64,000 nucleotides of DNA from CAYPXN01 sp964470915 (GCA_964470915.1 CAYYEM010000002.1:1-64000), one strand, 5' to 3'. Counted from the first letter of the stretch, positions 1 to 8,691 are shown. The notes: generated from the sequence alone by a model not told the origin. Program-made: numbers and translations.

Positions 1-1226
1 AGTTTTGTCTGGATTCTCTCAATGGCTTCTTTTACTTTTTCACGAAATCCAAAAGCTGAGAGTCTGAAATAACCTTCACCGGAAGGGCCAAAGCCCGCAC
101 CTGGTGTTCCGACCACGTGACATTCATTTAAAAGTTTATCGAAGAAATTCCATGAGTCCAGATCTCCTGGAGTTTTAAGCCAGATGTAGGGAGCATTCAC
201 GCCTCCATAAACCTCAATTCCTATTTTGCTTAGTCCTTCTCGAATCAGCTTTGCGTTTTCGAGATAGTATGAAATTTGTTCGCGAATTTGTTTTTTACCT
301 TCAGGGCTATAGCAGGCTGCTGCAGCTTTTTGGACGGGGTAAGACACACCATTAAATTTTGTCGTGTGGCGACGATTCCAGAGAGGGTTCGCAGCTACTT
401 TGTTTCCCTGACTATCACGGCACTGAAGTTTTTCAGGCACAACTGTGTAAGCGCAACGGGTTCCAGTGAAGCCAGCAGTTTTTGAAAAACTACGGAACTC
501 AATCGCAACTTCTTCTGCTCCTGGAATTTCATAGATAGAATGAGGAATTGTTGGATCTGTAATAAAAGCTTCGTAAGCCGCATCAAATAAAATCACAGCT
601 TCGTTTTTTCGGGCCCATGCCACCCATTTTTCTAATTCAGCTTTTGAAAGAGTAGCTCCCGTAGGATTATTGGGTGAACATAAATAAACAATGTCACACT
701 TTTCAGAGGGGAGCGGTGGGCAAAAATTATTTTCTGCTGTAGTGGGTAGATACACCATGCCCTCATAGTGCCCTGAACTTGTGATATTTCCACTGCGTCC
801 TGCCATGACGTTGGTATCGACATAAGCAGGGTAAACGGGATCTGTAACCGCTATTTTATTTTGAGTTGAAAAAATTTCCTGAATATTTCCTGTGTCGCAT
901 TTAGAACCATCCGAAACAAACACTTCTGAATTTTTTAAATGGATGCCACGAGATTTGAAGTCATGTTCAAGAATGGCTTGAATCAAAAAATCATAGCCCT
1001 GCTCGGGTCCATAACCTCGAAAACCTTCTTTGGAGCCCATTTCATCCACTGCTTTTTTCATGCTTTCAACCACAGTAGGCACCAGAGGAAGTACAACGTC
1101 ACCAATGCCCAAGCGGATAATCTGCGCTGTTGAATTTTGTTCTTGAAAAGCTTTTACTCGCCGTCCAATTTCAGGAAAAAGGTAGCCGGCTTTGAGTTTG
1201 AGATAGTTTTCATTAATGAGCGTCAT
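1..1226 (-). CDS. dapL: LL-diaminopimelate aminotransferase (C-terminus cut by window start)
   Basis: PLP-dependent class I/II aminotransferase that converts tetrahydrodipicolinate directly to LL-diaminopimelate for lysine and peptidoglycan synthesis. Seen directly: the frame is open from an ATG at 1226 to the window edge, about 408 residues. It starts MTLINENYLKLKAGYLFPEI, typical of DapL, then shows RLGIGDVVLPL, CSPNNPTGATLS and the Schiff-base segment SFSKTAGFTGTRC. The last residues visible (SAFGFREKVKEAIERI) are near the usual C-terminus, so little is missing. Its start overlaps the end of the upstream secreted-protein gene by 14 bases, suggesting translational coupling. The family is known from plants, chlamydiae, cyanobacteria and several deltaproteobacterial groups. 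Confidence 0.93.
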   Translation of the reverse strand, partial: MTLINENYLKLKAGYLFPEIGRRVKAFQEQNSTAQIIRLGIGDVVLPLVPTVVESMKKAVDEMGSKEGFRGYGPEQGYDFLIQAILEHDFKSRGIHLKNSEVFVSDGSKCDTGNIQEIFSTQNKIAVTDPVYPAYVDTNVMAGRSGNITSSGHYEGMVYLPTTAENNFCPPLPSEKCDIVYLCSPNNPTGATLSKAELEKWVAWARKNEAVILFDAAYEAFITDPTIPHSIYEIPGAEEVAIEFRSFSKTAGFTGTRCAYTVVPEKLQCRDSQGNKVAANPLWNRRHTTKFNGVSYPVQKAAAACYSPEGKKQIREQISYYLENAKLIREGLSKIGIEVYGGVNAPYIWLKTPGDLDSWNFFDKLLNECHVVGTPGAGFGPSGEGYFRLSAFGFREKVKEAIERIQTK

Positions 1227-1557
1227 GCTTTTCTCCGATAAGCTTGATAGATTCTATTTTAGTGAAATAGTCGTAGGGTCCCTGACGAAATTGTACCTTT
1301 TCAGGTCCAGTCGGCTCTTTCATGGCAGCTTGAGTTTGGATATAGCCTTTGACTTCAACTATTTTTCCTTCAAGCTCCCGCATGTTTTGTCCTTTGGGAA
1401 TTATATTGTCTTCAAATACTACTCCTTGCACCATGTAACCGCCTTTGGTGAGGAATAATTTTCCTTGAAAGGTTTTAAGTTCTTCTTTGGAAATGAGTAA
1501 AGTGGGTGAAAGAAGAAAAAGAGTAAGTATTAAATAAGAAAGGGTTCTTTTTAGCAT
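1213..1557 (-). CDS. Small secreted or periplasmic protein of unknown function
   Basis: 114 residues. It has a clear Sec signal peptide (MLKRTLSYLILTLFLLSPTLLISK, basic start then hydrophobic core) and a mature part of about 90 residues. Phrases such as KGQNMRELEGKIVEVKGYI and GYMVQGVVFEDN suggest a small beta-rich, possibly OB-fold domain, but I recognise no named family. It lies just downstream of the desaturase gene and overlaps dapL by 14 bases, so it is probably in the same transcript. The function is unknown and no catalytic motif is visible. Confidence 0.72.
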   Translation of the reverse strand: MLKRTLSYLILTLFLLSPTLLISKEELKTFQGKLFLTKGGYMVQGVVFEDNIIPKGQNMRELEGKIVEVKGYIQTQAAMKEPTGPEKVQFRQGPYDYFTKIESIKLIGEKHDAH

Positions 1558-1569
1558 GCCCTTTTTTTG

Positions 1570-2622
1570 TCATGCTTTTTCAGAAAGCGGAAGCGCTTTT
1601 TTTTGCTCTAAATAGGGATGATAGTGATTCCTTAGGAAGTCTTCTTTGTAATCTTTGAAAGATGAAACTCCTCCCAAAAAATAGTAAAAACGAATAAAAA
1701 TCCAGGCTAAATCCAATTGATAGGGCAAAAAGCCAGAACGGGCTCCATGGGGATATAAATGGTGGTTATTATGCCATTCTCCCGCTACATAACCTGGCCA
1801 AATTTGATTGATAGATAAATCATCTTTGTTAAAATCAATTCCTTCCTGACGTTTATCTTTTCCTCCCCCATGCCCATCATAATTAAAAGTTCGAATTCCA
1901 ATAGCCCAGACTATTGCTAATCCAAAAATAGCTGTAGCTAATGCATGCCCTCCGATTAAAAAGAAAATTACGTACCAAAAAAGCCAATTGAGTGAATAGT
2001 GGAATAGAGTAAAACCTGGATGACACACAGAACCCCATTTTAAGTATTGTTCGTAAGAATTCAGATAAATTCCGGTGTGGTTTAGTAGTTTTGTAAGTTG
2101 ATGATAGCTTTTAGATGAAAGATTTTTGGCGATGGGTTGATGATTGGCATCAGCTAAAAAACAATAAAGCCAACCGCCATGGACATTGTAAGGGTCTCCC
2201 GCGCGTTCTGGAATTTGATGATGCACATGATGAGAAACTACATAGATTTCTTCAGGAACTAATTTGATCACCAGATTTCTACAAATAAATTTTGAAAAGG
2301 CATTGGTAAATTTGTAAGCGCGATGAGTGGAGAAGCGATGATAATAAATGGTTCCATAAGTTCCAAGAATCACCATACTGTAAACAATGCCTATGAAAAA
2401 AAGCGGCCAGGTAAAAAAATAAATGAAAAAAATTAAAAAAGGTAAGGCTAGCACAAAAGTTCCAAACCAACTAAAAAAAGGTAGCCAGTTTTTTTTAGAT
2501 TTAAGTATGTTAATTCTATAAAAAAATTCTTTAAAAATTTCTTTTCGGCTAGGTTTATAAAAGACCCCGTTTCTTTCAAAACCATAACGAGGGGGATCTA
2601 GGACTTCTGCAAGTAAAGACAT
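1570..2622 (-). CDS. Membrane fatty acid desaturase (acyl-CoA delta-9 type)
   Basis: Integral-membrane di-iron desaturase that probably introduces a cis double bond into acyl chains. 350 residues with hydrophobic segments at about 50-90 and 205-245. All three histidine boxes are visible: HRFSTH (95-100), HHVHH (131-135) and HNNHH (284-288), the HX4H, HX2HH and HX2HH pattern of the stearoyl-CoA desaturase family. GGWLYC and the NYDGHGGGKDK loop before the last box also fit. The start is an ATG directly behind an AAAGGA purine run. It leads a likely operon with the small secreted protein and dapL. The exact acyl donor cannot be told from sequence. Confidence 0.88.
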   Translation of the reverse strand: MSLLAEVLDPPRYGFERNGVFYKPSRKEIFKEFFYRINILKSKKNWLPFFSWFGTFVLALPFLIFFIYFFTWPLFFIGIVYSMVILGTYGTIYYHRFSTHRAYKFTNAFSKFICRNLVIKLVPEEIYVVSHHVHHQIPERAGDPYNVHGGWLYCFLADANHQPIAKNLSSKSYHQLTKLLNHTGIYLNSYEQYLKWGSVCHPGFTLFHYSLNWLFWYVIFFLIGGHALATAIFGLAIVWAIGIRTFNYDGHGGGKDKRQEGIDFNKDDLSINQIWPGYVAGEWHNNHHLYPHGARSGFLPYQLDLAWIFIRFYYFLGGVSSFKDYKEDFLRNHYHPYLEQKKALPLSEKA

Positions 2623-2667
2623 TCCTTTTGCTATAAGAGATGGGTAGAATAATCAAGCAGCGATTCA

Positions 2668-3948
2668 TTAAGAAAAGAATCTTACAAGCACTTGAGACAG
2701 CCAAATAACATCCTCCACTCCTGCTATTTCACGGATGGAATGCATGGCAAAAGTAGGTATTCCAATGTCTACCGTTTTGATGCCCAAATTTGCGGCTGTC
2801 AAAGGACCAATCGTTGATCCGCAGGCCATATCAGATCGAATCACAAATTTTTGGTAAGGAATTTTTTCTTTTTCACAAAGTGCAGCAAAGAAAGCAGCTG
2901 TTTCTGAATTTGTAGCATAACGTTGATTAGAATTTATTTTAATGACGGGTCCTGCATTCAAAAGTGGTCCATGTTGCTCATCGTGTTTGTCTGAATAATT
3001 GGGATGGATTCCATGAGCATTGTCGCAAGAAATCAGAATTGATTGATACATCGCTCGAGCAAAATCTTCTGCATGTGGATTAATACGTTGGAGAATATAT
3101 TTCAAGAAAGGTCCTTCAGCTCCACTTGTAGAAACGGAACCTACTTCTTCGTGATCGTTACAAACAAGTAAGCACGATTCATTTCCTTTGGATGCTATCA
3201 GCGCTTCAAGCCCCACCCAACAACTTAAAAGATTATCTAATCGAGCACTTGTAAGAAATTGTTCTTCAAGGCCTAAAAGAACAGGGCTTTGTGTGTCGTA
3301 AAAAGAAAGCTCATGGGAAAGAATTTTTTTGCGATCTTTTACAAGCTTTTGATTTTTAATTTCATTTAAAAGAAGATTTTCAAGGGAAAGATCTTTTTCA
3401 TCACTTTGAAGTAAAATGGGTGGAAGCTCTTTTTGAGCATTCACAGAAAAACTTTCGTTTACGTTGCGATTGAGATGGATGGCTAGACTTGGGATGCTTG
3501 CTATTGGTCGCTTGAAATCAAGAAGTAGAGATTCATTTTTTTCTTTGCTGTTGAGATAACTTATGCGCCCAGCCAATGAAAGATCGCGATCAAACCAAGT
3601 GTGAAGAATGGCAGCTCCATAGACTTCAACTCCGGCTTGAAGATAATTTTTAAATTTCTTGCTTGGGTTGGGTTTGAGTTTTAGGCAAGGGCTATCTGTG
3701 TGAGTACCCAACATTTTCCATCCTGTTTTTTCAGGATATTCTTTTCCCATTTTAAAAGCGATCAAGGAGCTATCGTTACGGGTGATGTAGTATTTTTCCT
3801 TCGGACGAACATCCCACATTTCTCCTTCTGCTAATTTTTGAAAACCGGCTTCTTCAAGACGAGCGGTCATTTCGCGCACAGCATGAAAGGGAGTAGGTGA
3901 ATTTTTGAGAAAATTAAAAAGTGAAATAAAATCGTTTTTATTTTTCAT
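2668..3948 (-). CDS. M18 family aminopeptidase
   Basis: Cytoplasmic zinc aminopeptidase of the M18 (aspartyl aminopeptidase, ApeB) family, removing N-terminal acidic or neutral residues. 426 residues, normal for the family. Metal-binding and catalytic segments are visible: GTHTDSPCLKLKP (H83, D85), the CNDHEEVGS segment, SCDNAHGIHPNY, and the C-terminal IGIPTFAMHSIRE that carries the last metal-binding His. Flanked by small membrane-protein genes on the same strand with gaps of 17-45 bases. No signal peptide is present. Confidence 0.92.
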   Translation of the reverse strand: MKNKNDFISLFNFLKNSPTPFHAVREMTARLEEAGFQKLAEGEMWDVRPKEKYYITRNDSSLIAFKMGKEYPEKTGWKMLGTHTDSPCLKLKPNPSKKFKNYLQAGVEVYGAAILHTWFDRDLSLAGRISYLNSKEKNESLLLDFKRPIASIPSLAIHLNRNVNESFSVNAQKELPPILLQSDEKDLSLENLLLNEIKNQKLVKDRKKILSHELSFYDTQSPVLLGLEEQFLTSARLDNLLSCWVGLEALIASKGNESCLLVCNDHEEVGSVSTSGAEGPFLKYILQRINPHAEDFARAMYQSILISCDNAHGIHPNYSDKHDEQHGPLLNAGPVIKINSNQRYATNSETAAFFAALCEKEKIPYQKFVIRSDMACGSTIGPLTAANLGIKTVDIGIPTFAMHSIREIAGVEDVIWLSQVLVRFFS

Positions 3949-3965
3949 AAGTTTTTATTTTAACA

Positions 3966-4343
3966 TTAGTTGTTCTTTTTTTCCCAGGTTAAAAAATCAT
4001 CCAAATCAGATTTGATCAACGCCAATACATTTGTAAGAACAAAGACATCATCCAAAAAACCCAAAGGAAGAAAGTCGGGTATAAAATCAAAGGGATCGAT
4101 AAAATAAAGTAAGGCAACGATTGCCGCAATGATGCTTTTCCATGGAATAGTTTTATATTCTCTCTGCACCCAGGCCTTTATAAGGCGAATGAGAGTTTTG
4201 ATACCTATCCAAAGTTCTGGGATATTGACACGATGTTGATGAGCTTTTTTGAGAGCTTGATCTGCCAAACGATGCAATAACACCGCATCTTTTGCTGTTT
4301 CTTTAGCTTTAGAGCGGATTTTTTTAAGCTTAGATGAAGGCAT
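3966..4343 (-). CDS. DUF1232 (YkvA-type) membrane protein
   Basis: 125 residues. The diagnostic DUF1232 segment YFIDPFDFIPDFLPLGFLDD occupies about residues 80-100, within a hydrophobic stretch flanked by a basic, helical N-terminal half. The family's molecular role is not established; it is a small membrane-associated domain in many bacteria. The gene lies 17 bases upstream of the M18 aminopeptidase gene on the same strand, so co-transcription is likely. Nothing in the sequence links it to a particular pathway. Confidence 0.85.
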   Translation of the reverse strand: MPSSKLKKIRSKAKETAKDAVLLHRLADQALKKAHQHRVNIPELWIGIKTLIRLIKAWVQREYKTIPWKSIIAAIVALLYFIDPFDFIPDFLPLGFLDDVFVLTNVLALIKSDLDDFLTWEKKNN

Positions 4344-4393
4344 AAGTCATAAGTATAGCGAAGTTGTAAAAGAGACGGAAGTTACAATTCATA

Positions 4394-4786
4394 CTATTCG
4401 TTGAATAATTTAAAAATGAAAGGGCTGCTGATGAGCATGCCTGTTATATAGATAATCCATATTACTATAATCAGGACTGAGCTGACTTTTTCCCTGTTTT
4501 GAATCAGGTTTTGTAGGAAAGCAGGTTTATTAGGTAGACTGCCAAATACTAGAGGGAGAAGAGCAAAAAAAGCCCGGATCATGAGAGGGCTGACAGAAAA
4601 TGAGAAAACTAGAAAAAGTAAAAAGAAAATTCCTTTCATGAAAAATGATAAATTTTGATATAGCGGACTTCCTGGTTTTACCATGGGCTCAAAAAAGCTT
4701 CCCACGATACTTAATAAAATCATGATTCCAAAGGAAAGCCCTGAAAGGATTGCAAAAGTTTTTGTACTTGGAAGTTTTTTATTCAT
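4394..4786 (-). CDS. Small integral membrane protein, unknown
   Basis: 130 residues with three or four predicted transmembrane segments at about 10-32, 48-70, 72-85 and 100-125. It begins MNKKLPSTKTFAIL. No recognisable family or conserved polar motif is present in the membrane segments. It sits 50 bases upstream of the DUF1232 gene on the same strand and is divergent from the M23 peptidase gene. The frame and hydrophobicity pattern support a real gene; the function is unknown. Confidence 0.65.
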   Translation of the reverse strand: MNKKLPSTKTFAILSGLSFGIMILLSIVGSFFEPMVKPGSPLYQNLSFFMKGIFFLLFLVFSFSVSPLMIRAFFALLPLVFGSLPNKPAFLQNLIQNREKVSSVLIIVIWIIYITGMLISSPFIFKLFNE

Positions 4787-4842
4787 TTGTCTATTCTAAC
4801 AAAAATTAACTGTAAGATTAAATAAAATTTCGAGGATTTTTT

Positions 4843-5994
4843 ATGAAAATAATCATTGTGTTCTTAGTGGCTTGGTTCAACCTTTTTTCTTTTTCAGCTT
4901 TTGCAGGAATGGAGATGCCTTTGAAGTTGTCTATTCAAGCTGCTCCTTCGGAAGCCAGTTATTATGAGGCGAAAGGAGAGAGTTATTTGGTTTATGAAGT
5001 TTATCTCGAAAACTTCGAACATCTGCCTCTTCATTTACAATCATTGGAGGTTCAAGAAAATTGGCCTTCTGGAAAAATGACGAATCGAAAATTTAATTCT
5101 GAGCAATTGAAAAAAATGTACTCAGGGATTGCTGGCCCACTCACAAAAGCTCAAGATCCTATCCTTCAACCTGGACAAGCTGCAGTCCTTTATGTGTTAC
5201 TAAGTTATCCAAAGAAATTAGGGCTTCCTAAAAGTGTCACGAATAAAATTACGGGAAGTCGATTAGGTGTGGGTGAAAAAACTTATACGATTTTAAGTTC
5301 CCCTCTTTTGGTATCTCCAAAATCTGCTACGATTATCACTTCTCCTTTGAAAGGCGAAAACTGGTTTACCCCGAATGGACCTTCTAATGTTTCTATTCAT
5401 CGACGTGTGATGATTCCGATGGATGGAAAAGTAGAGATTCCCGAACGTTTTGCAGTCGATTGGATTAAGGTTGATGAAACAGGACTCAGTTATAAAGGGG
5501 ATCCGAAGAAAAACGAAAGCTACTATGCTTATCGTCAGCCTATTTCTGCGGTGTCTGATGGAAGAGTGGTAGCAATCAAGGATGGGATTTTGGAAAACAC
5601 ACCTACTGCAAAAGAGATGGCAGTCACCATTACACTCGATACGATTGGTGGAAACTATGTGATTCAAGAAGTGAGCTCTGGGGTTTATGCTTTCTATGCT
5701 CATTTGATTCCAGGTTCGTTGAAAGTGAAGGTAGGCGATACGCTAAAGGCTGGTGATGCAATTGGTTTGCTGGGCAATAGCGGTAATTCTACTGAACCTC
5801 ATTTGCATTTTCAGTTAATCAATCAAGCGAATCCTTTGCATGGAGAAGGTTTGCCTTTTGTTCTGAAAAATTTCATCCGTAAAGATTTTGATATGAAACT
5901 CGATGATAATCAGGACTTCACTTATTTTAAAATGAAGGGCAAACATCCAGTTCAAAATGAAAGCTTCATCGATTTTGATTTGGGGGATTTGTAG
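4843..5994 (+). CDS. Secreted M23 family peptidase (LytM-like)
   Basis: Periplasmic zinc peptidase probably cutting peptidoglycan cross-links. 383 residues: signal peptide at 1-21 (cleavage after FSFSAFA), a beta-rich N-terminal domain of about 180 residues, then the M23 domain from about residue 190. The second zinc motif HLHF is at 320-323, preceded by YAHLIPGSLKVKVGD and GLLGNSGNS. The first motif is the divergent form RFAVDW rather than HxGxD, as in other M23 proteins that bind through a flexible upstream His. The SD GAGG lies about 8 bases before the ATG. It is transcribed alone, and its end faces the Fic gene 10 bases away. Confidence 0.87.
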   Translation: MKIIIVFLVAWFNLFSFSAFAGMEMPLKLSIQAAPSEASYYEAKGESYLVYEVYLENFEHLPLHLQSLEVQENWPSGKMTNRKFNSEQLKKMYSGIAGPLTKAQDPILQPGQAAVLYVLLSYPKKLGLPKSVTNKITGSRLGVGEKTYTILSSPLLVSPKSATIITSPLKGENWFTPNGPSNVSIHRRVMIPMDGKVEIPERFAVDWIKVDETGLSYKGDPKKNESYYAYRQPISAVSDGRVVAIKDGILENTPTAKEMAVTITLDTIGGNYVIQEVSSGVYAFYAHLIPGSLKVKVGDTLKAGDAIGLLGNSGNSTEPHLHFQLINQANPLHGEGLPFVLKNFIRKDFDMKLDDNQDFTYFKMKGKHPVQNESFIDFDLGDL

Positions 5995-6004
5995 GATTTA
6001 TTTT

Positions 6005-6598
6005 TCAAGAAACTGCAAACTTCAGTAATTCGACAAAATTTCCTTTGTCTGCTATTTGTAAAGCTTGAATATATTTCTGCCTAAAATTTCCCTTTTGAGC
6101 TAATTTTTTTCCACCCCAAGTGAGTGGAGGAAGTTTTCCTTCACGAATAATCATATCGGCGACTAAACGTGCATGTCGACCATTGCCATTTGGAAAGGCA
6201 TGAATCACAACTAATCGATGATGGTATCGGACAGCCATTTCTAAAGGGGAGTAAATATTATTTTCCTTCCAATACTTGAAATTATCTCCTGCTTTCTTCA
6301 TTTCCTCCGGAATTCGAGTCCAATCGATACCAAGATTTTTATTCGATTGCCGGTATCTTCCTGCCCATTTCCATGTGAAACCAAACATTGCTTGATGAAT
6401 TTTTTTCAAGATTTCAGGATTTGAGAGTTCCCAGCGGCGGCGTGTTCCGGATAAATATTTTTTGTAGGCTTGAAGGATATTATTTTCTTCGAACTGATTG
6501 AGTTCTTCCCTCAATCGAATGTGGCCAGGAATTAATCCTACCCGTTCATCTGGATCAATTAAAGTTTGACCTACTTCTTGTTCAAAAAAATCCTGCAT
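6005..6598 (-). CDS. Mobile mystery protein B, Fic-domain protein
   Basis: Fic-fold protein of the family called mobile mystery protein B (TIGR02613); Fic enzymes usually transfer AMP to Ser, Thr or Tyr of a target. The Fic motif HAFPNGNGRHAR is at residues 133-144. It has Asn where AMP-transferring Fic proteins usually have Asp or Glu, which is usual in this family. I chose the ATG at 6598 because it overlaps the stop of the upstream HTH gene as TAATG, a standard coupling; an in-frame start 15 bases upstream is less likely. 197 residues. With the partner gene it forms a toxin-antitoxin-like pair, although the family's target is not established. Confidence 0.9.
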   Translation of the reverse strand: MQDFFEQEVGQTLIDPDERVGLIPGHIRLREELNQFEENNILQAYKKYLSGTRRRWELSNPEILKKIHQAMFGFTWKWAGRYRQSNKNLGIDWTRIPEEMKKAGDNFKYWKENNIYSPLEMAVRYHHRLVVIHAFPNGNGRHARLVADMIIREGKLPPLTWGGKKLAQKGNFRQKYIQALQIADKGNFVELLKFAVS

Positions 6599-7065
6599 TA
6601 AAAATCTTCCCACAAATGTTTATCAGGATGACGGATGAATTCTTCGGCGAGTTCCTTGATTTGTCTTTCTTGAAACTCTGCATTGCTTCCTTGTGCTTCG
6701 AGATTCATGTGAAGTGCAGTTCTGCTCACAATCGCTTTTGCTTTTTCCCAAGCGCGTTGCACAATAATTTCTTCCAGAGATTTTCGGGGGATAAGGCCCA
6801 GTTGTATATCGCAGTTCAAAACTTCGGCGACTTTCTTAAGAGTAGAAAGCGTGATGGTGCCTTCCCTTTCGGAGTTCTCAATGGAGGCCATGCTTTGCTT
6901 GGTGATGTTGAGCTTTTGAGCCAATTGAGTTTGGGTAATACCCAAACTTTTACGCAAGGTGCGAATCCAGCCTTCTGTAGGCATTTTTTGCGCGAGCTTT
7001 CCTTGTTTTGAAAATTGGCTATCTAGCTGTTTTCTCAATAAGTTATTTGTTTCTGCTTTTATCAT
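6598..7065 (-). CDS. Mobile mystery protein A, HTH transcription factor
   Basis: 155 residues matching the mobile mystery protein A family (TIGR02612). A Cro/C1-type helix-turn-helix lies at about residues 38-95 (GITQTQLAQKLNITKQSMAS, then TLSTLKKVAEVLNCD). The C-terminal 50 residues are acidic and end HPDKHLWEDF. Its stop shares a base with the start of the Fic partner. The first 100 bases upstream contain three palindromes, the expected autorepression operators. Members of this pair are typically found on mobile or accessory DNA, consistent with the orphan genes that follow. Confidence 0.92.
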   Translation of the reverse strand: MIKAETNNLLRKQLDSQFSKQGKLAQKMPTEGWIRTLRKSLGITQTQLAQKLNITKQSMASIENSEREGTITLSTLKKVAEVLNCDIQLGLIPRKSLEEIIVQRAWEKAKAIVSRTALHMNLEAQGSNAEFQERQIKELAEEFIRHPDKHLWEDF

Positions 7066-7073
7066 ATGGTTAA

Positions 7074-7162
7074 TTATAAGCTTATAAACTGATTATTTCA
7101 ATGTGAAAGTAAGTTTATAAACTTATAATAATATAGTGTTAATCAGCTTAAAAACTGATTAA
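7074..7162. promoter_or_regulatory. Three palindromic operators upstream of the mobile mystery A/B pair
   Basis: Three perfect inverted repeats in 89 bases, starting 9 bases before the HTH gene. They are TTATAAGCTTATAA (7074-7087, 14-bp palindrome), TAAGTTTATAAACTTA (7110-7125, 16-bp palindrome), and TTAATCAG/CTGATTAA arms with an 8-base spacer (7139-7162). The recurring half-site resembles TAAGTTTATAA or AACTGATTA. The layout fits autorepression by the HTH protein; that role is inferred. Confidence 0.7.
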
Positions 7163-7229
7163 TGCTTATATGGAATGATTAAAGAAGTTAAGTTCCCAAA
7201 GGGGAGTAGGAAGAGTAGAATGAAAAACC

Positions 7230-7484
7230 ATGGGTGTTTCTATGCGACACTTGTTTAAACGGAAAATTCTGTGGGGCACTTTTCTCCTTTTCATTTTTCT
7301 CCTGCCGCTTTCCGGTCATGGTCAAAATTATTCCAATCCTTTGGTGATGTTCAACACCCAAAGCTACAAATATCACAAACCAAGTTGCCCTTGGGCACAG
7401 CGTTGCACGCGCAATTGCATTTTGATTCCGAAGTCCGATGCGATTCAAAGAGGTGGTGTGGCTTGTAAGGTGTGTGGAGGGTGA
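7230..7484 (+). CDS. Small secreted protein with Ada-like Cys metal-binding motif
   Basis: 84 residues. An N-terminal signal peptide or anchor (basic MRHLFKRK then LLFIFLLPLSGHG) is followed by about 50 residues with YHKPSCPWA (H49, C53), C59, C63 and the closing ACKVC (C79, C82). The spacing of YHxxxC, a DAI segment and a final CKxC resembles the zinc-binding Ada domain (PF02805-like), seen also in small exported proteins. Ligand and role are unknown. Two in-frame ATGs (7230, 7242) are possible; neither has a strong SD. Confidence 0.62.
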   Translation: MGVSMRHLFKRKILWGTFLLFIFLLPLSGHGQNYSNPLVMFNTQSYKYHKPSCPWAQRCTRNCILIPKSDAIQRGGVACKVCGG

Positions 7485-7512
7485 GATGTATATTAATATA
7501 GGAGGTATCGTT

Positions 7513-7710
7513 ATGAGTATGACAATAGATTTAGCTATAAAATGTTTTTTAGAAAATCGAGATTTATTTGGTAATCCACAATCGCAACCAGAAAAATATA
7601 ATCTGTACAATGGTCTTGCAAATTTAGCTCAAGGTATTTCGGATATGGAAACTGAAATGAAACGACTTCAACAGAAGATTCAACTTCTTACTTCTTATAG
7701 AAAAGGCTGA
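7513..7710 (+). CDS. Hypothetical 65-residue cytoplasmic protein
   Basis: Start chosen at the ATG at 7513, which follows a strong SD (AGGAGG) by about 8 bases; a longer frame back to 7438 overlaps the previous gene and lacks an SD. 65 residues with a helical, charged C-terminal half (MSMTIDLAIKCFLENRDLF, then a predicted coiled coil around METEMKRLQQKIQLL). No family is recognised. It lies 28 bases after the Ada-like gene, probably in the same transcript, and converges on the DUF4145-like gene. Confidence 0.55.
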   Translation: MSMTIDLAIKCFLENRDLFGNPQSQPEKYNLYNGLANLAQGISDMETEMKRLQQKIQLLTSYRKG

Positions 7711-7718
7711 TTTGTTTA

Positions 7719-8540
7719 TCATTGAGGTGAATTTAAATCTGCTGTTAGTTTAGCTAATGCTTCATGTTGAGAGAGAACGTTAATGATAATTTGAAATATT
7801 TGTTTAATTTGCTCTAGTTCTTTTTCAACAAGCTGGAAGAATTTGGTATCTGGGTGATCTGCATCATTACCAAAGCTTTTTATTACATCTACTGCCTCTA
7901 GTAATTTTGTTTCATTTAATTTTAATTTCTTATTTAGGAATTTTATTTTAGGTCCCACCATTTTTATTTTTGAATATTCTTCTTGAAAACCTTTTTTGTC
8001 AGCAAGTAAATCTAGAAAACCTTCAAGTGCTAACCTATACATGGCACCTGCTCCTCTAATAGATTTTGCGCATTCACATTTCCAACCTTCTCTTAAAGAA
8101 GAATATATAGGTTCCAACTCTTGTAGTGTAAATATACTCAAAAGTTTATTTGAAACTTCGTTTATAATTGGGCTATCTGAACTGAAGGGATAAATTTCTG
8201 CTGTAGCAAACCATATATCTTGTTCTGGTCGAGAATAAATTTCTCCAGTTTGTTTTTTTCCAACTTTATTTAACTTAGATTTTAGTATGAGCATTATTGG
8301 TTTATTACATGCTTCGTTTATGCATTTAAGAAAGTGATAACTTGTCATTTCTGTAGCAGAAATGTTTCTGTAGCCCGATGGTATAGTTTTATCCTCAGGA
8401 AGTGAACTTACTCGTATAAAAGGAGACAATTGCTTGTGATGTGGACATAGAATCAAAACCTGGCGATCTCGAACACTATCGTGATGGCCTTTGGTGTGAC
8501 CTAGAATTTGTTCTAAACTAAGAGATTTGGAATGAGTCAT
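7719..8540 (-). CDS. DUF4145-like protein with N-terminal Cys/His module
   Basis: 273 residues. The N-terminal part carries CPHH and CINEAC, a likely zinc-binding pair. The central segment RGAGAMYRLALEGFLDLLAD and the later FGNDADHPD match the general look of DUF4145, a domain often found beside restriction or other defence genes and on mobile DNA. No nuclease motif is visible and no defence partner is present here. The start overlaps the fragment on its upstream side by 23 bases. The function is unknown; the domain call is by pattern and not certain. Confidence 0.6.
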   Translation of the reverse strand: MTHSKSLSLEQILGHTKGHHDSVRDRQVLILCPHHKQLSPFIRVSSLPEDKTIPSGYRNISATEMTSYHFLKCINEACNKPIMLILKSKLNKVGKKQTGEIYSRPEQDIWFATAEIYPFSSDSPIINEVSNKLLSIFTLQELEPIYSSLREGWKCECAKSIRGAGAMYRLALEGFLDLLADKKGFQEEYSKIKMVGPKIKFLNKKLKLNETKLLEAVDVIKSFGNDADHPDTKFFQLVEKELEQIKQIFQIIINVLSQHEALAKLTADLNSPQ

Positions 8541-8691
8541 GTATTTTGTTTCCCTTCAATAGAAAATAAACCACTGCCAACAAATCATACACCATCGGAA
8601 TCCCGATATCATTGAGATATAAAAACACACCACTATTGTAAGGAGCGAGGTCGCCTTTGGCGATTTGGACGAAGTGTCCGTAAGCGGCGCC
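8518..8691 (-). CDS. C-terminal fragment of an unidentified membrane protein beside a gap
   Basis: 57 residues open to the edge of the gap, ending FQIS. It has a hydrophobic region (DIGIPMVYDLLAVVYFLLKG) and the segment GDLAPYNSGVFLYLND. Reading through the N run would fuse it to the SrkA kinase, but SrkA already has its full family length before the gap, so this is more likely the end of another gene whose 5' part is missing. A second frame in the same stretch is also open (stop near 8556), so even the frame is uncertain. Confidence 0.35.
   Translation of the reverse strand, partial: GAAYGHFVQIAKGDLAPYNSGVFLYLNDIGIPMVYDLLAVVYFLLKGNKIHDSFQIS

Noticed and set aside
7719..8540. Defence-system component call for the DUF4145-like protein
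   Set aside because: No restriction enzyme, methylase, nuclease or other defence partner is visible nearby, so the domain alone does not support it.
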